Assembly: GCF_001442615.1 (NCBI RefSeq)
Contig: NZ_LMXN01000011.1
Coordinates: 62,001-126,000 of the forward strand
DNA from: Algoriphagus resistens
GTDB lineage: Bacteria; Bacteroidota; Bacteroidia; Cytophagales; Cyclobacteriaceae
Reading direction: 5' to 3'
DNA: 64,000 bases
In this document: piece by piece, positions 29,391 through 36,166 of the stretch
How positions within the stretch are numbered: the first letter of the stretch is position 1
Layout: each line of letters opens with the position of its first letter
The notes under the pieces: model-generated
Database searches by the model: none
What the model saw: only the letters and a program-made list of their open reading frames with translations
What the model was told of the DNA's origin: nothing
Program-made: the position numbers and the translations under genes

Positions 29391-29588
29391 ATGATGACAG
29401 CCATACTATATCTGATTTGGTTTATGTTTTATTTTGCGCTATTTAGCCTCGTGCTAGGCTTAATACGTCCGGTATTTGTGCTTTGGTTTATGGATAGGAT
29501 GAACCGCCTTAAAGTCCTTAAAATCTATGGGGTTTCAGCTATTGTTCTTTTGGGTATTTTAATTTTTTCAGAATATTATTTTAGTTAA
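29391..29588 (+). CDS. Small two-helix membrane protein, unknown
   Basis: 65 residues, two hydrophobic helices (4-32 and 45-63) separated by a basic turn, FMDRMNRLKVLKIYG. The arrangement of a first helix ending GLIRPVFVLWF, then a Lys/Arg-rich turn and a second helix resembles a small uncharacterised family common in Bacteroidota (from memory, not verified). It starts 11 bases past the infB terminator; ATG at 29391 or 29394. No function can be given. Confidence 0.55.
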   Translation: MMTAILYLIWFMFYFALFSLVLGLIRPVFVLWFMDRMNRLKVLKIYGVSAIVLLGILIFSEYYFS

Positions 29589-29674
29589 TTGAAATTTTTA
29601 GCGAATGATTTTGATTTAGATGGTTTTAATAAAATATCTTTACAATTATTATAAGCAAGTGTTGGTTTTACAAA

Positions 29675-30259
29675 TTGAATTTTAATACTTTTCGAATTGT
29701 AATAAACCCAGAATTGAAGAACTTCATTTCCATATTTCTTTTAGCGTGTTTTGCCATCTATCATTTTGGCTATTATGCATTCTATTTTTCGTATGATCAG
29801 CATCTGGAGAATAGGTGGAAGGAGATTATTTATAGTGAAAATTCCCTAGAAGCGGAGGAGAAGTTAATTGAAGTACCGCTTTCTATGCCGTATATGGCAA
29901 ATCAAGAAGAATTTCATCCTACTAACACGCCATACGAAAACGATGGGAAATATTACAGGATAATCAAACAGCGATATCAAAATGATACACTGCAATTGAT
30001 TGTGATGCCCGATGCCGGGCGCCGGGTTCTGGATAATACGGTTAAGAAATGGGTTTCTTTACTTGTTGGAGATGAATTACCACAAGATCAAAAGAACAGT
30101 ATTACGTTGAAGTTTTTTGTAAAGGACTATCTTCAGCCAAACCCTTTTTTATTTAAGGCTTACTCACAATCAACTATAGACTATGCAGTATGCGGTCTCT
30201 TTTTTCAGCATGTAAATCCAACTGAAGGTATTGACACCCCACCTCCTCAGTTTTCTTGA
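29675..30259 (+). CDS. Membrane-anchored protein of unknown function
   Basis: 194 residues if it starts at the TTG at 29675; no ATG is available before the membrane helix, so either TTG is used or the start is damaged. One N-terminal helix (about 15-38, FISIFLLACFAIYHFGYYAFYF) is followed by a soluble domain with VPLSMPYMANQEEFHP, KYYRIIKQRYQNDTLQLIVMP and, near the end, SQSTIDYAVCGLFF. This layout recalls an uncharacterised Bacteroidota family with the same YQA(D/N)QEEF-type motif (from memory). It is followed by a 238-base gap with leader elements. Confidence 0.65.
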   Translation: MNFNTFRIVINPELKNFISIFLLACFAIYHFGYYAFYFSYDQHLENRWKEIIYSENSLEAEEKLIEVPLSMPYMANQEEFHPTNTPYENDGKYYRIIKQRYQNDTLQLIVMPDAGRRVLDNTVKKWVSLLVGDELPQDQKNSITLKFFVKDYLQPNPFLFKAYSQSTIDYAVCGLFFQHVNPTEGIDTPPPQFS

Positions 30260-30288
30260 TTCTATTTTTAATTAGTGCCATCTGTGCT

Positions 30289-30308
30289 CATGGAATTTGT
30301 ATTCCATG
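30289..30308 (+). repeat. Short palindrome resembling a collapsed leader element
   Basis: CATGGAAT, loop TTGT, ATTCCATG: a perfect 8-bp hairpin. It matches the outer helix of the leader family (ATGAAATC ... GATTCCAT), and is followed by GGCTATA much as the full copies are followed by GGCCATAAA, so it may be a minimal or degenerate copy. It lies 88 bases before full copy A. Confidence 0.4.
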
Positions 30309-30395
30309 GCTATAGATGATATGTGTCTCTTTCCCTTCACTTGACAGAGGGGAACTGTGCGCATACTTACTTATAGAGAATCAAAAATTCATTTT

Positions 30396-30497
30396 ATGAA
30401 ATCGACACGATTAAAATCATCATTAATCCACACAGGGCAGTGATTATTTTAATCGTCAAAGATTCCATGTGACCATAAAAAAATCAATTATAAACAC
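30396..30497 (+). repeat. Dispersed leader element, copy A
   Basis: 102 bases ending exactly at the ATG of the barrel gene at 30498. Structure: outer helix ATGAAATC / GATTCCAT, inner helix of 17 pairs in 18 positions (ACGATTAAAATCATCATT with the complementary arm ending AATCGT), a loop with ACACAGGGC, then the A-rich tail CCATAAAAAAATCAATTATA. It differs from copy C (34316) at six positions only. It encodes a 15-residue peptide beginning MKSTRLKSSL and stopping within the 3' arm. Confidence 0.8.
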
Positions 30498-31439
30498 ATG
30501 AAAAAATACTTCAGGACGCTGATCCTGCTATGCGCAGGGTTGGGGCTGTCTTATCAATCCTTGGCACAAACTCCCACAGACGGGTTGATGATGCCAAAGG
30601 GGGATATCTGTTTCCTGCTCAATTTTGAGTATGGGCAATTTGATCATTATTGGGAGGGAGAGACCCTTCGGAAAAACGGAACGATAGCCAAGGTGCAGCG
30701 TAGAACGGCTATGGTAATGGCAGCCTATGGAATTACCAAGCGATTGGATGTGTATGCTGGGCTTCCTTACGTGAGTACCAATTCTACTACGCCAAATGGT
30801 GGAAAGTTTGCCGGAACTTCTGGGATCCAGGATCTGGCACTGGGGCTAAAGTATGAAGCCCTTCGCAAAAAAGGTGAAAAAGGTGAGTTGACTGTATTCG
30901 GTTCTGTGTTATTCTCAACGCCTGTATCCAATTATCTTTCAGATTATCAGCCGTATAGTTTGGGTATTGGTGCCCCTCAACTTGCGTGGCGAGCATTGGT
31001 AGAGTATGAGTGGAACTCTGGGGTGTATCTCCGAGGTCAAGCTGGCTACATCTGGAAAGGATATACTGAAGCTGAACGTGAATATTACTATAACGACGGA
31101 AGCTACTTCACATCATGGATGGATGTGCCCAGTGCCTGGACTTACGAAGCTGTAGTGGGTAAATGGTTTATGAATAAATCCTTTAGGGCAGAATTGAGCT
31201 ATAATTCTTCGAGATCTACCTCTGGTGATGACATTCGGGCATACAATGCGCCTCAGCCTACCAACAAAGTGGATATGGATCGTGTGGGAGTATTTGCACA
31301 ATATTTTTTCAACAAGCCAAAAGGATTGGGCGTGGTAGCATCTTATAGCCGTGTAATCCATGGCAGAAATGCTCCTGAGATGACAGCAATCAGTGCTGGA
31401 GTTACCTATCAATTCGGCCTTTTCTCTCCTAAAAATTGA
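30498..31439 (+). CDS. Outer-membrane beta-barrel protein (Phenol_MetA_deg-like)
   Basis: 313 residues, signal peptide ending YQSLAQ (residue 24). The rest is amphipathic beta strands with aromatic girdles (LDVYAGLPYVSTNS, GIQDLALGLKYE, VYLRGQAGYIWKGY) and a terminal strand ending in Phe (AISAGVTYQFGLF), as expected of an outer-membrane barrel. Pattern and length fit the transporter-like family known as Phenol_MetA_deg (MetA-pathway of phenol degradation), whose substrate is uncertain. It is four bases upstream of the haloperoxidase-like gene and begins directly behind leader copy A. Confidence 0.8.
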   Translation: MKKYFRTLILLCAGLGLSYQSLAQTPTDGLMMPKGDICFLLNFEYGQFDHYWEGETLRKNGTIAKVQRRTAMVMAAYGITKRLDVYAGLPYVSTNSTTPNGGKFAGTSGIQDLALGLKYEALRKKGEKGELTVFGSVLFSTPVSNYLSDYQPYSLGIGAPQLAWRALVEYEWNSGVYLRGQAGYIWKGYTEAEREYYYNDGSYFTSWMDVPSAWTYEAVVGKWFMNKSFRAELSYNSSRSTSGDDIRAYNAPQPTNKVDMDRVGVFAQYFFNKPKGLGVVASYSRVIHGRNAPEMTAISAGVTYQFGLFSPKN

Positions 31440-31443
31440 ACAA

Positions 31444-32985
31444 ATGAAAATACTTCGACTAATACTATTATCTCTGGTTACTGGAATTCTACTGGCAGCA
31501 TGTTCCATGGATTTGGAAACTGAACTGGAATATCAAAGCTATGAGTTTTCAGGAATAGATGAGAATGCAGGTACTTGGAAGCCGATTTTAATTTCCTCAG
31601 GAAGCCAACTTTCAATAGACACACCTTCGGGAGTAGAATCTGCTGAGTTTTTGGCTGAGGTCGAAAACGTGAAGTCTACCATAGCTTCTATGTCCGGTGA
31701 CCAACGGAAAAATGTAGATCATTGGACAAACAATGCGGTACTTCGTTGGAATGAAGTTGCACTTGGGCTGATAGCCAAGTATAATTTGATTCCGGGTCCA
31801 AACGAAGATGAATCCTATACGCTTCCTAGTCCAGCCAACCCGGCTGGTCCACCCGTGTTTCCTTTTGCGCATCCGCCTTATGCGAGTCGGGCCTTGGCAT
31901 ACCTTTCTGTAGCCCAATACGATGGATTGATTGCAGCATGGCATTATAAATTCCAGTTTAAAAGACCTGCACCTTATCAGGTTGATTTGGATATTCCCCA
32001 TGCGTATGTAGCTAATAATTTGCCTTCATATCCTTCTGAAGGAGCGGTTTTAGCTACAGTTTCCAGAAAAATATTAACTGCGATGTTTCCTTTGGAGGCA
32101 GACTACTTGAAAGAGTTGGAAGAGCAGCATCTGGAAAGCTTGATTTTGGCTGGAGAAAATGTGCCAAGCGACTTAGAAGCAGGAAAAAAGATAGGGGAGG
32201 AAATAGCAGGGATTGCTCTCGCAAGAGCAGCTGATGACGGGATGAAATATGCCCAGTCTCCTAAGGCAGTTTCAGATTCCCTGAGAGCAGCGGCATTTGA
32301 AAGATTTGGATGGCAGTGGGAAAATCTCGAAAGTCCGGTTCGTCCGGTTGGATTGACCCCGCTTTTTGGACAGGTGAAAATGTGGAGCGTCCCAAATGTG
32401 GAAGATACCCGGCCTGTGGTTCCACCGGCTCTGGATTCGGATGCATTTAAGAAAGATGTAAAGATCTTACAGGATTATGCAGATAATGTCACGCATGAAC
32501 GAAGAAGGATCGCCAATTTCTGGCAAGACGGTCTTGGTACCTACACTCCTCCGGGACACTGGAATGATATCGCAGGGGAATTTATCCTCAAATACAAGCT
32601 TAATTCTATACGGACTGCCCGCGTCTTTGCCTACATGAATATGGCGATCATGGACGGTGGGATCAGCTGCTGGGATGCCAAGTACTACTATTACTACCCT
32701 CGACCCATCCAGCTGATCAAGGATTTTGAGACGATTGCGGGCACGCCAAATTTCCCAAGCTATACATCTGGACATTCTGTTTTCTCCGCAGCTGCAGCGG
32801 AGGTATTAACTTATGTATTTCCTCAGGAAGGAACACTCTTTCAAGACTGGGCGGAAGAAGCAGCTATCTCCAGGGTTTATGGAGGAATCCATTGGACTTT
32901 TGATGCGACAGTAGGAACCACCCAAGGAAGGGATGTAGCCCAATACACAATTGATGTCGCCAAAATGGACGGCGCAGATAATTAA
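31444..32985 (+). CDS. Vanadium haloperoxidase / PAP2-family lipoprotein
   Basis: 513 residues from the ATG at 31444, four bases after the barrel gene; it starts a lipoprotein signal (LLAAC, Cys20). The C-terminal bundle has the full vanadate/phosphate pocket: Lys413 ... Arg420-Pro421 (KYYYYYPRP), Ser442-Gly443-His444 in SYTSGHS, and Arg477 ... His483 in SRVYGGIHW, with the spacings of vanadium chloroperoxidase. The N-terminal half has a parallel but broken motif: KRP at 173-175 and LPSYPSEGAVLA at 193-204, Glu-Gly where Gly-His is expected. Either halide oxidation with peroxide or phosphate-ester hydrolysis is possible; motifs do not decide. Membrane-anchored, outside the cytosol. Confidence 0.85.
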   Translation: MKILRLILLSLVTGILLAACSMDLETELEYQSYEFSGIDENAGTWKPILISSGSQLSIDTPSGVESAEFLAEVENVKSTIASMSGDQRKNVDHWTNNAVLRWNEVALGLIAKYNLIPGPNEDESYTLPSPANPAGPPVFPFAHPPYASRALAYLSVAQYDGLIAAWHYKFQFKRPAPYQVDLDIPHAYVANNLPSYPSEGAVLATVSRKILTAMFPLEADYLKELEEQHLESLILAGENVPSDLEAGKKIGEEIAGIALARAADDGMKYAQSPKAVSDSLRAAAFERFGWQWENLESPVRPVGLTPLFGQVKMWSVPNVEDTRPVVPPALDSDAFKKDVKILQDYADNVTHERRRIANFWQDGLGTYTPPGHWNDIAGEFILKYKLNSIRTARVFAYMNMAIMDGGISCWDAKYYYYYPRPIQLIKDFETIAGTPNFPSYTSGHSVFSAAAAEVLTYVFPQEGTLFQDWAEEAAISRVYGGIHWTFDATVGTTQGRDVAQYTIDVAKMDGADN

Positions 32986-33002
32986 TATCGAAACACTAAA
33001 CA

Positions 33003-33054
33003 CATGAAATCATCAAAGATTCCATGTGACAATAAAAAATCAAATTATAATCGT
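33003..33054 (+). repeat. Dispersed leader element, shortened copy B
   Basis: CATGAAATC, 6 bases, GATTCCATG and then the tail GACAATAAAAAATC..., ending at the ATG of the gene at 33055. The outer helix (one A-C mismatch) and tail of copies A and C are kept, while the long inner arms are gone. Its MKS frame runs without a stop straight into the next gene. Confidence 0.7.
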
Positions 33055-34161
33055 ATGCAAAATTATACCAAAATACTAGTGTTAGCTATCGCGATGTCTT
33101 TAGCTTATCTAAATACTTACGCACAAGGCTGCGTGGCAATCAGACAATTCTCTGGCCTCGGGAATGCTGTAGGTCAGGGAAATATTCTCAATCAGGGTGA
33201 ATGGAACGTCAGTGCCAACTACCGCTATTTCAAATCATTTAGACACTTTGGGGGAACGGAGGAACACCCCAATCGGGTAGAACAGGGCACCGAAGTGATC
33301 AATAAGCAGCATGGTCTGGATATCAATATCAGCTATGCCTTTTCGGAGCGGCTTTACGGAATCGTATCTCTTCCTTTTCAATACAATGAACGTAGTTCCC
33401 TGTATGAACATAATCGGACTGATAGACATACTACTTATTCCAAAGGATTCGGAGACATGCGGATCGGAGCTGGATACTGGCTGCTTTCAGGTGAAAAAGC
33501 CAAAAAAGGAAATACAGCAATTGGGCTTGGAGTCAAATTCCCAACTGGTGATTATGCCGCCACTAGTACCTTCTATAGAGGGGATGAAGGAACACCTACT
33601 GAAATGACTGTCGATCAATCTATTCAGTTGGGAGATGGAGGTACTGGCCTGATCGTGGATTTCCAGGGGCTCTGGAATGTAGGAGGGACTTTCTTCTGGT
33701 ATTATGATGGGTTTTATATGTTCAACCCCAAAGAAACGAATGGAACTCCTACCAATAGAAGCCGTCCTAACGAAGCAATCATGAGTGTTCCGGATCAGTT
33801 TGCCCTGAGAACTGGGGTTTTTAAGTCATTTGAAAAAATCCACGGGCTAGGCGTTTCCCTTGGTGGAAGAATTGAAGGGATTCCTGTCCGTGACGCTTTT
33901 GGCGGAAGTGAAGGGTTTAGAAGACCTGGCTACATTATTTCTGTAGAGCCAGGGGTAAGCTATATGCTGGGAAATGTGACAGGAACCCTGAATGTTCCTA
34001 TAGCTTTATTAAGAAACAGGACTCAAAGTGTAACAGACATTGAAAATTCCACGCCTGACAAGGTGGTTCATGGTGATGCGGCCTTTGCTGATTACCTGAT
34101 CAATTTCACAGTAGCAGTGAGGATTCCAAAGAAAGCTAAAGAGGTATTTAATTCACTTTAA
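33055..34161 (+). CDS. Outer-membrane beta-barrel protein, unknown substrate
   Basis: 368 residues from the ATG at 33055, which begins a clean signal peptide (MQNYTKILVLAIAMSLAYL... ending NTYAQ). The in-frame ATG at 33004 belongs to the leader element and would add 17 residues in front of the signal, so it is rejected. The mature part is beta-barrel-like (LDINISYAFSERLYGIVSLP, TAIGLGVKFPTGDYA, SVEPGVSYMLGNVTGTLNVP) and similar in style to the barrel at 30498. Follows the haloperoxidase gene by 69 bases and ends at a terminator, closing a three-gene unit. Confidence 0.8.
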   Translation: MQNYTKILVLAIAMSLAYLNTYAQGCVAIRQFSGLGNAVGQGNILNQGEWNVSANYRYFKSFRHFGGTEEHPNRVEQGTEVINKQHGLDINISYAFSERLYGIVSLPFQYNERSSLYEHNRTDRHTTYSKGFGDMRIGAGYWLLSGEKAKKGNTAIGLGVKFPTGDYAATSTFYRGDEGTPTEMTVDQSIQLGDGGTGLIVDFQGLWNVGGTFFWYYDGFYMFNPKETNGTPTNRSRPNEAIMSVPDQFALRTGVFKSFEKIHGLGVSLGGRIEGIPVRDAFGGSEGFRRPGYIISVEPGVSYMLGNVTGTLNVPIALLRNRTQSVTDIENSTPDKVVHGDAAFADYLINFTVAVRIPKKAKEVFNSL

Positions 34162-34168
34162 TCTTACT

Positions 34169-34202
34169 AACCCCAAAAGCAGCATTGCCTTTGGGGTTTT
34201 GT
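34169..34202 (+). terminator. Terminator after the barrel gene
   Basis: AACCCCAAA, 12-base loop, TTTGGGGTT, then TTTT. Confidence 0.9.
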
Positions 34203-34315
34203 TCTTTTATGCCCAGTGCCAATTTCCTTTAAGATGGATTTCCCATAGTTCACTGGGATTTTGTGCCATACCTAGGAAGATACCCGAGTTCACCACCCTC
34301 TAAATAACTAGTCCT

Positions 34316-34417
34316 ATGAAATCGACACGATTAAAATCATCATTAAAATACACAGGGCAATGATTATTTTAATCGTCAAAGATTCCATGTGGCCATAAAA
34401 AAATCAATTATAAACTC
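34316..34417 (+). repeat. Dispersed leader element, copy C
   Basis: 102 bases ending at the ATG of the DUF3179 gene (34418). Six differences from copy A. The inner stem is 17 of 18 pairs, the outer helix ATGAAATC / GATTCCAT and the tail GGCCATAAAAAAATCAATTA are kept. It encodes a 15-residue peptide beginning MKSTRLKSSL and stopping at 34361-34363. Confidence 0.8.
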
Positions 34418-35566
34418 ATGAAAATCTTGTTTTACTTTGGTTTAGGCTTTTTGCTGGTGTTTGAATTTCTGAAAATTTATTTCATCATGCCCTTTCCGGG
34501 CAGCCAGCAATGGGATAGCATTGATTTCGCCTACTTCCTGCATCGCTACAAAGCTGTGTTTTGGACGGTCGCTTTGATTTTGACAGGCATTGGCTTCAAA
34601 CCGGCCATATTAGGTTCAAAAAAATGGATTCCCTTCGGTTGCCTTATTTTGACTGTAGGTCTGATCGGTTTCTTCAATTTCAAAATGGCAGCGGATGCGA
34701 TGTTCAAAGAGCCGGAATCGCTAACCTTTGAAACTAAGGACGAATTTACAGGAAGTGATAGTATGCTCGTTGTGGTTACTGGTGATGAATTTGTCTCCAA
34801 AGCTTATCCTGTCCGCTATCTGGTATATCATCATCAGGTAAGGGATGTTATCGGCAGTGATCCGGTAATGGTCACTTATTGCAGTGTCTGTCGGACGGGT
34901 AGGGTCTTTTCTCCCTATATCAATGGCAAAGAAGAGTCTTTCAGATTAGTAGGGATGGACTATTTCAATGCGATGTTTGAAGACTCCCAGACAGGTAGCT
35001 GGTGGCAGCAAGCAACAGGGGAGGCTATTGCCGGACCCCTTAAAGGGCAAAAGCTAGAAGAGTTGGAGGCGTTGCAGATGAGTGCCTACACGTTTTTCCG
35101 TTCCTATCCCAATGGATTGATTATGGAGCCTGACCCAGCTTTCCTTTCCAGCTATGACTCTCTTGGAAAATACGAGCTTGGAAAAAGCGAGAGTAAGCTT
35201 ACCGGTACCGACCCTTTTTCGTGGAATGAAAAGTCCTGGGTGATCGGTATCATCCTGGATGGGAAATCCAAAGCGTATGACTGGAATGCGTTGAAGGAAA
35301 AACGGATCATTCACGATGAAATAGGAGGAGAGTCAATCGTGCTTTTGCTTTCCAGTGATTCACAGAGTTTTGTGGTTTTCAAGCGAAGAGCAACCGATTT
35401 CTTTACATGGAAAAACGACATCCTGACCTCAGATCTTGGGGAAACTTACTCCTATACCGGAAAATCCCAAGATCTCAATTATCCCGACCTTGAGCGGGTT
35501 CCTGCATACCAGGAGTTCTGGCACAGCTGGAGAACCTTCAGACCAAATTCAACAAAATACCCATAA
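34418..35566 (+). CDS. DUF3179 membrane protein
   Basis: 382 residues. Three N-terminal helices (about 1-25, 46-64, 70-90) anchor a DUF3179 domain: YLVYHHQVRDVIG, the CxxC-containing VTYCSVCRTGRVFSP, a Trp-rich SGSWWQQATGEAIAGP-like stretch (TGSWWQQATGEAIAGP), and WVIGIILDGKSKAYDW. The function of DUF3179 is not established. It is the first gene of a run of six (34418-41282) that also holds three CxxC proteins of the AhpD fold, a TonB-dependent receptor and an MFS transporter. Confidence 0.85.
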   Translation: MKILFYFGLGFLLVFEFLKIYFIMPFPGSQQWDSIDFAYFLHRYKAVFWTVALILTGIGFKPAILGSKKWIPFGCLILTVGLIGFFNFKMAADAMFKEPESLTFETKDEFTGSDSMLVVVTGDEFVSKAYPVRYLVYHHQVRDVIGSDPVMVTYCSVCRTGRVFSPYINGKEESFRLVGMDYFNAMFEDSQTGSWWQQATGEAIAGPLKGQKLEELEALQMSAYTFFRSYPNGLIMEPDPAFLSSYDSLGKYELGKSESKLTGTDPFSWNEKSWVIGIILDGKSKAYDWNALKEKRIIHDEIGGESIVLLLSSDSQSFVVFKRRATDFFTWKNDILTSDLGETYSYTGKSQDLNYPDLERVPAYQEFWHSWRTFRPNSTKYP

Positions 35567-35584
35567 TAATAGACCAAAATAACC

Positions 35585-36166
35585 ATGCCCCATATTGATT
35601 TAGAAGAACATCTACCCGGAATCACCAGCCTTTTGGAGTATCGCAGAGATTCCGCTGAACCAATCAGAAACCTGACTCAACTCCTGATGCGGGGAGCTTC
35701 CACGCTGACGGAAGGGGAACGGGAACTGATAGCGACTGTGGTTTCTCATGGAAACCAATGTCGCTTTTGCACCGCAGCTCATGCCTCAGTGACCAATAGT
35801 CTATTGGGAGAATGCGAAACAGTCGAAGCAATAAAGCAGGATATCGAAACAGCCCCCGTTACGGAGAAAATGAAAGCACTGCTTTCGATTGCCTCACTGG
35901 TTCAAAAAAGCGGTAAGTTGGTGACCTCTGAGTCAGTTGGCCGTGCCAAAAGTGCGGGAGCTACAGATCTTGAAATACATGATACGGTACTGATCGCAGC
36001 GCTTTTTTCTCTGTACAACAGGTATGTGGACGGTCTTGCGACCAACATGCCAAAGGACGAATCGTACTTCAAAAATCTGACTGAGCGTCTGACTACACAG
36101 GGATATAGAAGAAACCCTGGAGGCTACGATCATTTGAAAGAAGTTGTAAACCTCGATAAGCCATGA
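35585..36166 (+). CDS. AhpD-like / carboxymuconolactone decarboxylase family protein (1 of 3)
   Basis: 193 residues, all-helical CMD fold. The redox site is intact: Glu in GERELIATVVSH, then CRFCTAAH (CxxCxxxH). These residues in AhpD form the proton relay and disulfide that act in peroxide or thiol reduction; true carboxymuconolactone decarboxylases lack the CxxC, so a peroxidase-related role is more likely than ring cleavage. Shares the opening HIDLEEHLPGI and the closing EIHDTVLIAALFSLYNRYVDG with the two copies at 40178 and 40734. Overlaps the TonB receptor start by four bases (ATGA). Confidence 0.88.
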   Translation: MPHIDLEEHLPGITSLLEYRRDSAEPIRNLTQLLMRGASTLTEGERELIATVVSHGNQCRFCTAAHASVTNSLLGECETVEAIKQDIETAPVTEKMKALLSIASLVQKSGKLVTSESVGRAKSAGATDLEIHDTVLIAALFSLYNRYVDGLATNMPKDESYFKNLTERLTTQGYRRNPGGYDHLKEVVNLDKP

